A DNA stretch of 64,000 bases from positions 2,393 to 66,392 of the forward strand of contig NW_003125916.1 of assembly GCF_000003605.2 (NCBI RefSeq), given 5' to 3'. Position 1 is the first letter of the stretch; the number at the start of each line of letters is the position of its first letter. The notes under the pieces were generated by a model. The model worked only from the letters and a program-made list of their open reading frames with translations, had not been told where the DNA came from and did no database searches. The DNA comes from Saccoglossus kowalevskii. Lineage: Eukaryota; Hemichordata; Enteropneusta; Harrimaniidae. Shown one piece after another: positions 1 through 15,096 of the stretch. The translations under genes and the position numbers were made by a program.

Positions 1-1587
1 CTTTGCTGTCAGATTTTTCGTGTATTGTGTATTCTGTTGATAAATTTAAATTTGCATCGTGTAGTTTTCATAAAAAGGGGATTCGTATCATCATTGCCAC
101 TAAAGACTAACCGACACACCTGCGGCAATTATTCCCGAGATAAGAGAGTGAATACTTGTAATCAATAGACACGTGGTCACGTGACATACTTACTTGTTAA
201 TCTTTACACCGGCAAGTAACAACAAAGCACGGTGCCATTGAAATGTCTAATGATATCTTGCTGGGGCTTGCTTTACGTGTCGACAAAGGTCAAAAATTAA
301 ATCGAAAGGAACAAATTTAATTACCATATCGATTCATCGTGCGTGTATACACCTATAATGATGCGGTTTGTTAATTTCGCAATATTATTATTAGGCTATG
401 CTACTAACGTAAGCATAATCAGCACCACGGAAAAATGAGGTCGGTTTTATTCAATATACTGTAGTTAATGAAACATAATAAGCAATGACCATGTAGTGAA
501 GGATTAAAGGTGCCATCCAGTCCAGGATATTTTTTTTTATTTTCTAAAGAAATCTGACAGTTTATGTAGTTTTGTTTCAATTGATAATAACGCGTTTGTT
601 GAATCATCGTATGCATGTGATGTAGTTTTTCGTGAAAAAAGGACTCATAATGTTTACTGTAATAGTACGTTGTTATGGTGAAGCATAAAAGACGTGAATT
701 TGGTGAATGCCATTTTTGGATACTTGGAATTTGTCAAATGTATTAAGTGAGTGGCGATGTTATAGACGCCTCAAGATGTCATGCTTGTGCATTCAACGTC
801 TTAGCAACTCGACATCTTATTGTTTATGTCGTATTTTTCTCGCAAGAAAGAATATTTATTTGCAACCGTAAATATACATATAGGTAACCCAGGTGTTCAA
901 TTGTTAAGATTCTATCACGTCGAGTTTCGATCGAGTTCTTAAGAGCACTAAACAAGTAAGACTCTTAGATTACTGTTTGTAAAGCCTAAATCAATGCATC
1001 TAATTAGTATGCACAGAATAGCACATAGATATATGTATGTATGTACGTTGTTGCATCGTGCTATCAACAACTGATACATTTGTTCACCCCCTTGACAATT
1101 CATCGAATAGCAAAAGGAAAATTAGGTTATTGTGAAATACTCACTTCGATAAACCTAATAATAAGTGGGATATGTGACCTCAGTGAACCTTAGCATGAAC
1201 AGTCGTCTGTACTAATGTTGAAAGGAAATGCCAGGCACGTTTTCCCGTTACATAGGTTGGTTGCTTTATTGACTATTGATGGTTTATTCTTCCGTGCACC
1301 GGAAGATGTGTTTAATCCTGTCTCTTATACGATGAAGCGTATGAATAGTGAATCGATATGATTATATATAACTGCCAGAAAGCCTAAGTAAAAAAATGAA
1401 GGTAAACCGAGTTACAATACGACCACAACTCTTTCAAATGATATATAACTTGATGGGTAAAAGGTATATTTTACTTATGTAATTACAGTAATTAGAACCA
1501 ATTAAAAATAATGTCCCCCAACCTGCATCTCTACCTTAAGAAACCATGCTCAAATTGTAACTCCGTTTTCAATTAACAGTTAACCGA
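1..1587. other. Non-coding stretch, nothing recognised
   Basis: AT-rich sequence without long open frames. It contains one TCACGTGA palindrome at 177-184 and no repeat that I can tie to the rest of the window. Confidence 0.6.
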
Positions 1588-2310
1588 ACTTCAAGTTACG
1601 GGCAATATAGATTATGTTGTTGTTTAACGTTCACGTTTAGTAGCTTTAGTTAACAGTTAACTGAACGTTACGGAAAACATCAATCTCCTAGGCAGAGTTC
1701 AATTTCTACGAATATATCTCTGCCACCACGAAATCTTATACTCATCGTTGATTGGTCGATACGTCACAGCGGTACTACATTCAAAGACGCCCAACAAAAC
1801 ATTGTCATGCAGGTGTTCGATTTTCGAACTTAACGAAAGCGTACACGTTTTTGTTTAGATTCTGGCTGTTTTCAATGGGAGAGACTCATTTTTTTTACTT
1901 TGCGTAAAACAAACGGCGTGACAGTAGGAGGATTTAGCCGTCAATACCCCTATGTGATTTCGTTTCTTTATATTTCTTCGTCTGGCAATCGACAGGACGG
2001 TCAGTTTGATGAACCGAGTAACCCCTTAGTAACCGTTATTTCGCGATGAAATTATTTTTTTGTAAATTATATCTACTTCGCCCTTGACAGTGCATTTACG
2101 GAAAAATCATTGTCAACTGTTCATTACAGATCAATTACTAAATGCGGACGTTCAACAAAAACAATATTCTATCTATATTGCCCGTAACTCGAAGTTATGA
2201 ACATTGAGTTACGGTGTGGGCGTGGTTTTGCAAAAGTGGATGTGGTCATTTTTTAACTCGATGTTTTCGTAACTCGATGTTCATAACTCGATGTCCGTAA
2301 CTCGAACAAT
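1588..2310. repeat. Fold-back (inverted-repeat) element with TAACTCGATGTT iterations
   Basis: Bases 1588-1630 and 2148-2195 are imperfect reverse complements of each other over about 43-48 bases, sharing CTATATTGCCCGTAAC and adjoining blocks. The right side continues into a short iteration of TAACTCGATGTT-like units (about 2173-2305), and diverged inverse counterparts lie inside the left side (about 1650-1685). About 700 bp in all; no coding capacity. Probably a non-autonomous DNA element or fold-back repeat of unknown family. Confidence 0.6.
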
Positions 2311-3365
2311 TCAGCATCTCCCCGGAAGCCCACTCTTCTCTCTCTCAATCAACGATGTCTGACAATATGTCACACCGCAAACAAAATCACGAAGTTATTG
2401 TTTTAATTCCAAGTCAGCGTCATTTCGTTCGACCATTAAGTGAAACTGCGAACTTCTATAGACAAAGTTCGGGACTTTGAAAAATATAACTTTTTTAATG
2501 AAATAACATGCCCAGGTACAAAAAATGATGATCGATTACCAGATATATCCAGAACTCCCAGTTCGGAGTCCAATTGTGGATGAAATCGGCTACTTTGCCC
2601 TAAAAACAAACGCATTCTCTCGCGTGAATGAAATAAAAAATGGCGGCGTTTGGTGGATAATTCCTCCGGTACCTATGCGTTTACAATTTGTCCGTCTTTA
2701 CTAGATGTTATTTAAAGACATTTCAGTTTCAGATAACTTTGTAATGGTTGTTACGGATAACTATCGTCATTTCAAAAGATTTCGGCTGGGAAACTACTTA
2801 TTTTTAACTTGCGCACCAATTACGGTGCGCTCCCGGACTTTGTCTATGGAGGTACGCAGGGCTGTGGTGGGGCATGGAGGTAGAAAAGAGAAACTACCTC
2901 CATGGGTGGGGACATCTATCAACCGAACACGTCTCCGTACAATTGCACTGTACGCAGTGCTACGGTATCCGTAACATATCAGTAGTTGAACATCTTCGAA
3001 CAGTTCCGAAACTGCATTAAGCAACCTCAAAGCTGTGTTATCTGTTGAACTTTTTTGAAGTCTTGAACACATGTAGTGAAATGAGCCATTAATTTAAATC
3101 AGTAGTTACGTCATTCGCGAGTTACGCTTCACTTGTTTACATCCTGTGAGCCTGTGTTGATTGACAAAAATGTAAATAGATGACGTCACAGTTCAACGGA
3201 GAGTACAACTAGTTTCAAACTCCGAACAGTTCGATACGCGAAATCTATCATCATTACACACACCAGACTTGAATACGACTCATTTGCATATTCGAATATG
3301 TTCTAACTACAAATCTCTTTCGGTTAACACAGTTTTGTTCAACCCATCCAGTTACTTAATCAGCT
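2311..3365. other. Non-coding stretch
   Basis: Open frames of about 90 codons on both strands around 2705-3072 overlap each other and match no family. One perfect CRE palindrome lies at 3181-3188. Confidence 0.5.
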
Positions 3366-3465
3366 TTAAAGGGTGTGGTCGCCGCGCTTTGTTCGAATTG
3401 CATTGTATAATTGCATCTCATATCGACCAGGACGCGGCGCGACGACCACCGCCCTCTAATTAAAG
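3366..3465. mobile_element. Short MITE remnant with family A-like terminal inverted repeats
   Basis: The left end TTTAAAGGGTGTGGTCGCCG and a right end that is close to its reverse complement (GCGCGACGACCACCGCCCTC plus TAATTAAAG) enclose only about 50 bases. The ends match those of the family A elements at 15528 and 37150; the interior does not, so this is a deletion derivative or a distinct subfamily. No transposase. Confidence 0.6.
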
Positions 3466-6400
3466 TTTTACACTCTGAATATGTGTGGAATGTTCGGTTA
3501 ATTGGAATAAAATGATTTGCGTGAGAAAAGGGCAGTATTTTCAAACTTGCCAAGGCATTGCCGGTAGATTATATGATAAATGAATACCTTTGTAAACTGA
3601 CTAGAAGCTTTGCGTTCTATGACAGTTAGACGTGGAGAATCGAATCCGTTCAAATAAGAAAAAAAGTATTCACCAGAAAACAAGACAGACGGCGGTGTCA
3701 GGAAATCTCTTTGAGTGAAATTAAAGTGTTTAAAGTTCCTTTTTCTAGCTTTGTATTTAAACTGAACGTTGTCAGTTTAATGACATAAAAGGACAGTAGT
3801 CGTACCGCGTTCGTTATGGGTCTCATACCACTGCATACTCTTAAATAAAATTCGAGCGCAAACACGTCGACCACTGCCCTTTAAATTATACCGTACATAC
3901 CTACCCAAGGTGCACCCTATGAGGCATGCCTAATAATACTTCATCTAAATAACCCATATAATTATTCAAAAGTATCTCAATTGGAAAATTCCAAGGTTCG
4001 CAATTTATGAAGTCTAGGCCACCCGCAGAATTGTGATAATTTGGTTTACATTAATATTTCTTATAAATGAAGCTTATAAATACAGTACACTATAATAATA
4101 GGTCCGCATTTACCCCCCGTTAACATTGATACATCACAGCAAGACATTGAAATTTGCTTGCAACAAAACATATTGCATTGATCATGTATATTTTTTATAC
4201 TATATACCAGCTTCATGCCGTGTCCTCTGCCGACGGGCGTCATTTCTCAAGGGATGTTACTTGTTTCCATTTAATATAAATGCTTGCAGGTTTTCACATA
4301 CATTTAGTCTTATACTTTAGAGGAAATCAAAGGAAACACGCATATGATACAAACCGCGTGTGTATCGTTCCAGGCTACGTTCAAATGTCTATTTCTTAAA
4401 TTCAGTTTGCCAGATTCATACACTGAACAAGGAAACACATTGTGACAGGACCACTTGACTTATAATCCTGACAACGCAGCTCTCGCGTTATTGAATTTCC
4501 ACCAAACCACTTAGATCAGACAAGCATCGATTTCGATACACTTTTTGTTGTACTACACAGAATTTAGGATGCATACCCGCAATTGCCATAACAGTCGTAG
4601 TGCTTTGGTGACAACCATGTAATTTAAAAAAAATCAGGTACTTCTAACATTTACCTGACCATCTCGGATAGATGGGAATGTATTCCAACACTTGAGGAAA
4701 TTGTGTTTACAATCTACTGAATTCACAAAATTGAAATTTAGGCACATTTAGAACACTTTAATGACCCTTGAAATGCGGTGCAAATAATATATTTGAAAAC
4801 AATACCTCAAAGATACCTCCCTGGAAAATACATTAACAGGCTAAATTATTTTGTTAAAAATACTAAGATCATTTTTCGCGCGTAACTTGGTCGACATGGT
4901 TGATTTAATGTAAAAATAAAGTTGAAGTTGAATTATGTGGAACATCGACGTCCAAATTATAAAATCAAATTTACAAAAAAGGACAAAAGCAAGCACTGAC
5001 ATGTACTATGATTGACGAAGATATCAGGTGTCCCAAAAAGTGTATCCGTCATAATAAAACAGTAAATTTTAGAAACATATGGTCTTCACTGGACATGTGA
5101 CAATTTGAGACACTTTGAGATGCGTGAAAAAGTTATATTATCTGCCCTGCCCAGAAACCCAATATATCTGTAAAATAAAGTTCTCTTAAAGAAACACTAC
5201 TTTTGAAGGGTCAATGACTTGGAAATCTTCAGTCATACTATCACGTTGAAAGAAGACCATTTGAACAATGCAAGATCGAGTCAAGATACATTTAGTATCA
5301 AGAAGCGTCTAAAGAAAATAAGTAAATGTGGGTGTCTTACTCATTTTCATATATCATTAAAATGTATAATATAGTATATGTATATGTATACAATCAAACT
5401 ACAATAAAACTACAGTTCAAACTTTTGCCATTTTGCACAAAAATGATAACATTTCCAAAAAGTATGTTAACCATGGAAGATGCAGAAAACCTGATATTTA
5501 TTTATAAGTAATTAATTTCCTTATGCCCAAGCAAACATTGGCCGATTTAAGTACACTAATGATATTTCAGGAAAGTAAAATGTGACCACCAGTACCATTG
5601 GTAAAAATAAATTTGCCACAGTTTGCCCAAAAGAAATATGATAAAATTGCAGAAACATATATAAAAAATTGAATGTCTTCTTTTCAATTCAATGCCCCTG
5701 TTATTAAGTTAAATTAAATGTTGTTGAAAGAGGTGTGCTTTATAGTGGTGTGAATTAATAGCAATGATTAAAAGTTTACATACGCATAGTCTGGCTATTT
5801 ACGTAGAGAAGACGTAGAAGCAGACGTCATTTCCCCCCGGAAGTGACAGTGGTTTACGGTACACAGACGAAAATGATCGGCCACGTGTGAATGATTTGCC
5901 AGTTTGAGGAAACTGCCTCATAATGTAAGATTAAATTCCCTTACAATCACACTGAACAAGCACACACTAAAATATGGGTGTTTGAATAATGCGTATCGCG
6001 ATTGTCTAAATTTACATATCATATATTTTACGACAATATTGCATTACCAATCTACTCTACTGTTTCTTAAAGCAAATGTCTATAACAGCCTAAACTCGAC
6101 TTAAACCCCAACGTTATTAATTTCTTCACATTTTCACGTACGGTAGGGCAATAAAAACTGTACAAATTGCGTTTTTTTTCCTTTGATTTACATTTGAGCT
6201 TGATTGTCTTCCTGGACGGCAGTGATTTTCAGTTATTGCTGTAATGGACTCCATTCTTGTATTCGACCATTAGTTTATGACACAGAGTCCCACACAAACA
6301 TGATTTAAACAGAAAAGATAACCCGATCCAGAACCAGTGGAGTAGATAACCCTGTTTACCACGTTCATTATTGTAATACCAAACGAAATACCCAATTCCA

Positions 6401-9400
6401 AATAGTCTTCGTTTAATCCATATATCTACTAGACCTGTAATCTGAATTCATAATTGAATCAGATAAAAACAAGTTGCCTAGCAACAAATTTGAACCTTGC
6501 TTTAATCAATCAATCAATCAACCCGACATTTTGTTTAGATGGGTTTTGTTATGATTTTTCATTTGAATGATGGTCTTTCTTATTAATATTTCGTTATTTT
6601 TTAAATATTCTGTGCATACTCATTTTTCTCCTGATCTTATACGCACCGTAACCAAACAAAATAATAAGCGTTCCAATACTGCGATTCATCAAACATTCCA
6701 CCTGGAGATGAAATAACACTACAATCATAGGAGCGAACAGGAACGGACAGATGCCGTAAGTGTGAGCCCCATACGGGTGAATGAATATTTACACAATATC
6801 ATTTGAGAACAATCAATCCATAATCAGTAATGTGAACTAGGGTCACTAAAAGTACCCTTATGCATATAAATAACATACTCGATTGGGCTTTTACAGGTTC
6901 ACTTACTTCCAAGAAAGACACGAACGAACAACATTATATTTCATCACTGAATCGGCTGGTACACGGTTATATGTTAAACGAGTTGTTTTATACGACTTCA
7001 ATGACGCTTGGTATACCGGCCCCCTATGTGACATGCATGCACATTATGGGAAATTAACCCAAAAAGCTGCAGACAGTCGGAGAGTTGCGACCTTATTAAA
7101 ATGTTATCCCGTCGCGTATAGTAGATATATTACAAAGCAATTCGAGACAAGGTTAAACCTAAAACATTTATCTTTGAATTCCACTCCTTTGGTTTCACGG
7201 TGACATTTAAATATCATTACTAAAATGCGGTCCATTTGCGAAATACGAATGAGTCGTTCATAGTATAGAGAACGCCATATCGGATCATGATTGAGTGGCT
7301 CCAGGCAAACAGCTAATGGGCTTCCTGTCTTTTATCCGTTAAAACTAATTTGAGATTTAGGATGGGGTAAATGTGTATGTTTCTTTGTAACAGCTACGAC
7401 TAATACGATAATTAAGTTACAACCATTATTTTGTGCTTTAAATTATCATGAAATATTATTATGGGCCATTCGGTTTAATTATCCAGTTCGCAAACCAGTA
7501 GATGTGAGGTTTTAATTGAGAGCTTATAAACGGCATAATTAGCATATCCGGCGGAATATAATAACCAAGCGTAATCGAGATAATTATCTGCTTCAAATAT
7601 GTAAATTTTTCCCGGAGAGATCTTCTATCCACTAACCAAAATACGTGAGCGTACCGTTTATAGCCTTAGTTGCGATTTGTTCTTATTCTTTTTCTTGTAT
7701 GAATTTACATCGATCTGTGAAACAGACGATAGGCCCCACAAATGGCAATAACGAACGCGTCATGTGTTCAATTTGAACGCGTGGCAGCAAAGAACGCCCA
7801 TGTTTCTCTCGTTTTTTTTACAATGATACGAACTATTTGCCAATAATAATCCGTATTATTCCTTGTACCAGGTGTTCTTGCGCTAGTCAATTGACCCCAC
7901 ACCTTCAATCACTGATGGACAGGACTCAAATTCGTGTCTTCTCAATTCAGATGAATATGTAAGCAAGTTAGTTTATTTTCGGGCAGGATCATACATCTTC
8001 TAGCGGCAGATATATGACTTTGTTTCAGCCAATCAGATCGCCAGGTTCAGAAACACGTCTACAATCAGACTAACTTACGTTAGTGTCACACCCCAAATAG
8101 AATATATTTAAAAACATCTCTTTGGTAGTTGGTATACGCAAAATCCAGACAACAAAAAGGAAATAACCCGCAATTGTCGCCGAATTGAAAAGTGAGACCA
8201 CTGCAAAATAAAAGTGACGCGCCCTGCACAAATTTGAAAGTTGATATTAAGTAAGATGTTTTCGCCCATGAAAATTTAATGGGTTATATTTATTATTCTC
8301 AGCACTGGGGGTAATGTTAAAATACACTACATTTAAATGGCACTACGTTCGGTTGCCCATAATATGTTAAGATCGCGAACCCTATAAATCTCCTATATAA
8401 TAAATATTTACTATGTTATCATTTTAGCATCTACTATATAACTAACTAACGTGAATTGCATATTTTCTGTGTGTGCTAAACACACTCTCTTCCTTGAATA
8501 AGAAGGCCCTGTATCCCTTTTTTTTTTATATGAAACAGACTTCCTTCGCTTTTGAGATCAAAACAATAAAACAAACGTGTACAATAAAACAAATATCAAA
8601 TTTGTTATCTTCGAGTGGCACACACGGGAATTGGATCGAAAGTAACCAGTTATGCAGTTCCCATGGGAACGTGTTTTACATACTTAATCGATCCATATGT
8701 GTTATAGGTGTTAGGGCTGAGCAAACATGCGATATGCAAATGTTATTACAAGGAAGGTAGATGCAAACTTAGTCCCAGCAATCAGGAAATTAAAATGACG
8801 CAGTCGAACTCAGGTAACAATTGGATGTGTAAGCTGCCAATGAATGTTATACGAAATTTCACAAATCGACCTTTTTTCTGATAAGAGGAGATGATGATGC
8901 GAATCCACTCTTTTCCCACTTTCATGTCCCATTTCAACTGACTATCAAGAAGCTCATTTATGTCACGTTTTTGTGAGCACGTGAGGTACTAAAACCCTCT
9001 TAAAATATGCTCCTCATAAATTTGAGCAAGCAGCCAGACATGGTCATTAGCATTAAAACCATTGTCTTCAAATAGATGTGTTGTTATGACAACATACAAT
9101 CGTTCCATTGAACGCGTAATAGCCCGCCATTTCTTGCATAATCTCAGAGAACCAGGAAAAATAGTTTGTGATTATGTTAAATCGCTGCAATTATATCTGT
9201 TCTATGTGTCGTATAAGTTTCAGAAGCTTCTATAAATACTTACCGTTTTTTTTATACATCTGGTAATGAGTTAGTTTGTTTGTTTGTTACGGGAATGTAT
9301 TATCCAATCTCCACCCACAAACGCGACAAATGATAGACATATTATATTTTCAAGACACGTGCTTACGAATTCATTTTACAAGGGAAAGAGAACTTTAAAA

Positions 9401-9719
9401 CATTGATAACAATCGTAGTAGTTTAGAAACAGTAAACATGCCATCGAAATGTGATGCTCTGCGAATATATACCTCATAGCATAGTTATAAAACAACGGCA
9501 ATAAATACTGTACGACAAAAGACAGTAAACTAAAGAAAGAAACGTCAAGGGCTAACTGTGAATCAAAAGAATAACATTAACGAAGAAAGAAAATAATCCA
9601 TGTTAATGTACAAAAATACGAACCCCGGCATGTGACGTCATTTTTTGTAATTTCGTATGAAAGAAAATCTCTCAAAAACAGTATTTTTTTTGACGTCGGT
9701 CCTCAGATGAAAACAATAC
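3466..9719. other. Non-coding stretch, nothing recognised
   Basis: AT-rich intergenic sequence. The longest open frame (6883-7203, plus, 106 codons) has no recognisable domain and sits in ordinary AT-rich sequence. CRE palindrome at 9633-9640. A short CAATCAATCAATCAA run lies near 6505. Confidence 0.5.
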
Positions 9720-9800
9720 CGACGATGTGAACGGCATTCATTCCACCCATTTACGTCACAGGTACACTTAGACAATAGAGGGCGCGACTTCTAGATACGG
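9720..9800 (+). repeat. Short dispersed repeat with a CTCF-like motif (copy 1)
   Basis: The series CCCAT(T)TACGTCAC, then AGAGGGCGCGACTTCT, is shared with 58290-58370. The stretch 9772-9785 (ACAATAGAGGGCGC) fits the animal CTCF core with two mismatches. The two copies differ in spacing between blocks. Confidence 0.5.
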
Positions 9801-12800
9801 GTTATTGATGTTGATATAAACATGTCATGCCGAAGTTAATTACGGAGAACATTCAATCTATATCTCCGAACGTAAGACTTTCTATTCATAAAAGGCGTCA
9901 CGTATTTTTATAATGGTTGTTACAATAAACCAACAAAGACAGGATTATTCCTGAACAATTGACACAGATATATTGTACAATTGTGTTTTATAAAAAAATA
10001 CGAATTTTAAGAAAATCTCCTCAAAACGTTTTAATGTTTTCCCATTAGCTGTATTCATATGGTGATTCAGACTTTGGTGGGATGCAGTTTTAAAAATATG
10101 TGACTGAGTGGGTTTATAAATGTCAAAATCGTCTAGTTTGAAATGTGAAAAAACAAACAGGAATTATCAAATCAGAAGACTGAGGCTGATGCATGTAGTT
10201 AACATTTTACTGCCAGGTAACTCACTGTCACGTGCTATGATAACAGAAAAATAACTGATAAATTAACACAGGCAAAAAATGAACTTGTTTTTGAAACGTA
10301 GTATAGTTTATCATTTTTTTCGAATGCGGGAAATTGTAGTGACATTATAAAAAAAGACAGTGTGGACAGGAAGTCGTCAAGTCACGCGTTGCCCACGGTA
10401 TTTATTACTTATAACGACACTGTATCACAATTTAATGGCGACACGCGTTGACAAGCTGTAAAATACTGATCAAAATAGATAGACGTGCATTAATAGAAAC
10501 GATGTGTTCCTTATGAGTTTATCCCACGTTGAGGCAAGAAACGCCTACCCTCGAGCGATCCGAACAAAGTTGTGTTCTCGTATAAAAAAAAGTCGAAATC
10601 ACTATCGTATAGGAATCTATTGTGAATATTGATATCCAAACTACGCCGTACTTTTATAATTGATAAGTCGAAACATCGCATTGCGTGTTAGTTTTCATCT
10701 AGTTATTGCAATTTATGTTGTACTTAATAAGATAGATTGGTACGTGGTTGTAGTGGGAGTTTAAATTAACAGATACGATTCCCGTATGAATACACGGCTC
10801 TGAATAATATAACAGTGTATGCATATCACCATCTGATATACGTCAAATACGAAAAGAGTAAATCAGTTCTATCCACCTACACGTGTTTTAGAGTCCGACG
10901 TAAGGATCCAGAATATTAATATTATTTGTCTGACATTTGATGTAAAACTTCACATTTCATGTCAGAAATGAACAACTTATACACTGTGTTTGTAAAAAAT
11001 ATCTATTCTAGTAAATATTAAATTCAATATTACTAATTTTCGTAACCGAATTAAAAACACTAAGGTACGTTATGGACGTATACCCCAATGTGGAGCCGAT
11101 GTCAATGTGGTCATATGGTGAACTGATTATTTTAAATATTTACAGCCACCGTTAAGATAAGACTGACACAATATACCATTTTATCCAGCGAGAATATGCA
11201 CAAGAACGATAACACTTAAAGGTAAAAATAGACAAGAACGGTACAAGGACAATATAGAGGTAAATATGTGCAAAAATAATGACACTTGGGTGAATAATAA
11301 CTTGAAGTGATCAAGAGCCATCGAGCCATCACAGTGAGTTCAAACGATGTCTTCACTGATTCTGATTTCTGAAGGTGTTTTGACGGTAGTAGAGCGGTAA
11401 TTAAAACAGTAATGAATGTTCTTAGCAGTTATCCATTTCATGCGTTAATAATTAACACTTTGTAGAGATAGGAAATTGCTTGATTAATAAGTTGTGTGAG
11501 GCAATCGCCACTATTCACGCATACCGCAGAGAACGGTCAAATGTCATGCGCGCTACACGCATTTACATTACCTTGGGTAATATCGATTTATCCAAACACA
11601 ATATTGTATATTTGCTACCTATCTTATTGTGTGTATCTTCAAACTACGAAGATAAGCCACGTAATTTTCTAAAACTGTATGACGGTAGAGAACGCACAAA
11701 CGCATTTAATCTGGATACGTTTACCTATCGAAAACGCACTCGAAGTACTCGACGAATAATTCGAGGCCTGTTCAGGTTTGTGTTAAAAAGTTAATTTGGT
11801 CACGTGTGGTTCATGGGCGATTGACGTCACAGGATGTCATGATAATTCGTGTTTGATCCCCGACAGATTACCATACACCACGACAACTATTTTGTAGATT
11901 CAGTGTTGTTATGGATATTTTGTCGTTAAAAAATACTAGTGAATTATACTAGTAAATATAGAGACGTTAGCAGCTTAATGTTTTTTAACTTACACATTTG
12001 ATGCCTCAGTTTATCATCCAGAATTACTAGACATAGATAAACTGATTCACATTACGTTTGAGTGGGGGTGTTATCAGATATTTTATCTCGCAGATGGAAA
12101 TCAGGTGGAAATTTAAAAAAAAAGAACATGAGTCTCGCGATGAGCTCAAAGTGATTGATGTATAGAACGTGTAAATAGGAGATATATATAAATACACACA
12201 CTCATAGCATACTCACAATTCCTGTTATTGTTATTAAAACATTTTTTGCAAAGAATGACAATTTTATTTCGAAGTCGTCTATGAAATATGATACCGGAAT
12301 AACCAAATCTTTAATTTCGTTGTCTGATTTCAAATTTAATGAAAATTATTTCTTTTGAAATCATATGGTTGGCTGATACATCTCCAGTGAGTACTCATTC
12401 GGGCAACTTTCATAGAGAGTTCAATCTACATTTACGACCGAAACTATTGAACAGCCGAAGTGCGCATGCGTATTGTGTCAACATATAGTTCAAATGTATT
12501 AACGAAAAAGAATTCAATAGCAGATCCCCGACGAACAAATAAACCCATTCTTAATAAAATTATTCGTCTGCTCACTAGTCGATATTTAAAATAAATGAAA
12601 TACATGTGCTTCGGTAGCGTTCTTCCAAACATTGACATTTGGAGTTAATTTCTTCTATCTTATCAGAGACTCGAAATGTCACGGCAATAACATCTTCAGT
12701 GACTTTATTTTAAAGGCGCCAAATACTGAACCAGAAGATCACACTCTGTACATACAAATAGGGTTATCGTTGTTGGCTTTGTTGTTGCTACCATATACCT

Positions 12801-15082
12801 AAAAAATGTATTTTTAAGGTCTATATTGCTACAGGGCATATAAGTGACGTTGTAACAGCCTCGCCTTCGTCAAGCTTTATGGAACAAATATAGATATGAA
12901 TTACCCTGTGTTCGTCCGGCATTAAAAAACAATATTAAATTGGATATAAATCACCATCGCCCTCGTCCGGAACAATAGAAAATGTTTACTTGGATATGGC
13001 CTACATTGTGTTTTCGAGATGATATCAACACACAGACATTTTAATAAAAAATCGTAATTTCTTTCTATGTCAATGCATGTTATACACACGTCACATGCTC
13101 CCGAAGATGGCATGATAACAGGAATTGTTATGACTCTAGATACGAACTATATGCAAATAGGGAGATTAATGTAGATAAGATCGTTGCCATGTGAGTGATT
13201 TATGATGAATGACGAACCTACAAATTTCATATAATCTAAACCTCGCCGAACGCGGCTGTATTTATTGTAACGTCTCCTCGTCTTGCTTTTGTAGCGACTA
13301 CATTGTCTTGAAACAAAATCATGTTCTTCTCGCCATCAACATCGGCATCGTCATCATTTCCCGCCAAGTCAAGCAGTAGTATCTTTCATCGTGGCTCGCA
13401 ATATTATTGTTACTTGGATGTTCCGCACTAATAATATTATAAAAATGTCCTTACTGGTATGACAATGAATGGATGAACGCCGACGTTTTTTGTTGAACAA
13501 TTTCCATTTCTAAAATGACATGTGAACCAATTCATTTTTTGTTCATAGCTCATACGTTCCGTAAAAGACATTGAAACTATTGAAGACAAGTTACGAGTAG
13601 GGTAATATTAATCCAGCTAATGGAGCCCTAGCAGAACCGCCTACTCTTCTCTCAATCCACAACGTGATCCTCAATACTGTCTGTTCATTGTCATTCAAAA
13701 CGAAAGATTTAAAATAAAACTGACAAAAATTGCAGGAAATGTGGTAAAAATGCTGAAGTATAAGAGCGGGAAATGGCAGGTGGCGTATGTATTAGTATCC
13801 ATACATTACAGCGTTTGAAATTTGTTATAATATCACAGCCTTGTATTTAACGTAATCATCTGTGTGTTACCTTTCCATGGGTTTTGTGTGCTTATTTCAC
13901 ATCGCGGCGTGTTAAATATAGGTTCACAGCGCGTGTAAAATACGTTGCTAATTTACACGAAATTCGAATGCACTGTTTGACGACTGTAGCGCTTTTTCAC
14001 GAAAAGGAATAAATATGCGAGTTCATTTTATTATGTAACTATCAAAGGCTTGGGTATCCCCGAATAATTGAAGTACTTTCTCCATATGAGATGCCATATC
14101 ACGGGAATGCGCCCTGCTGACGACCAGGATGGGGATGTGCTCTTCACGAAACACAAATATATGACAATACTGATTTTAATAGAATGTACGCCGCTGTATC
14201 CGCCGTGATAAGTTCCCGATACTTCAAAACTGCAAAAGAACCTACTTCGGGGTGTAAAGCGTATTAATATGACCTTAGTAGTAGGGAAAAACAATCTGCT
14301 CCATCGCTGCCATGACGACAAATGATGTTGATATTTGCTGTGCCTGGCAATACGCTTATTTCGTCTTGCCAATTTAGCAAAGTGTTGAGTATTGTCCCCG
14401 ACGTGTACGACTGATCTAACTACGGGAAATTAGGTGTTTCTCAGATTGGCAAGTATTGGTGCGTAAGTCAGGATGTCAAAAAACAATGGACATAAAAGGA
14501 ATTTAATGGATGTATTACCAGTGCTTGCAAGTTATTACATTTATTATAACTCTTCAAGATTCGGGGTGGGGTTAAATGCAGATTATTAGCAATAATGTGG
14601 GAGGTTCTCATGCATAAAGGCAATACGCAATTACACTGCTAGTAACACTCACCTTCAATATTACGAAACACGACGAATCAAGGAAGAGAAATAAATAGCT
14701 TGAGCGCCGTCACTCCATGAAATTCGTTAATCGGTAAAAACGGAGACTATCGTGGTTGCTATGGTTGTGCTTGAAGCGGCGTAGATGCCAAGTCACGGCG
14801 ATGTCTCGTGGTTTCAGCAGGTCGATATGAGTTGTCCCGTCGACAGGTCGTCTTTGATGTCTATGCAGTTTCGTGCAGCGCTGAACCAGATCTAAATCTC
14901 GTGAGAATATCTGATGTCACAGCACCATGTTTTCATCAGTTCCGTTTGTATTTTCCGCGAAGTATAGCCGAGAAAAATCAGGAAAAATTGACAATGAAAA
15001 TGTGGATCAATCACCTCTATTTGCATCAGAACGGTCCATTAAATTACAGGGGAGGCAAGGGTCAATGTCATTAAGCGAACCG
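9801..15082. other. Non-coding stretch, nothing recognised
   Basis: Open frames of up to 113 codons (11480-11794 plus; 14031-14372 minus) show no family signature. CRE palindrome at 11822-11829 and an NRF1-like TGCGCATGCG near 12460. The region around 13640-13690 loosely resembles 2325-2360 (CTCTTCTCTCAATC), perhaps parts of one old repeat. Confidence 0.5.
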
Positions 15083-15096
15083 CCCCCAGAGGGCGC
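15083..15096 (+). promoter_or_regulatory. CTCF-like motif
   Basis: CCCCCAGAGGGCGC differs from the animal CTCF core CCASYAGRKGGCGC at one position. It lies in open-frame sequence (14808-15148) that is otherwise unassigned. Binding is inference; insect and vertebrate CTCF recognise this core, and deuterostome invertebrates have CTCF. Confidence 0.4.
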
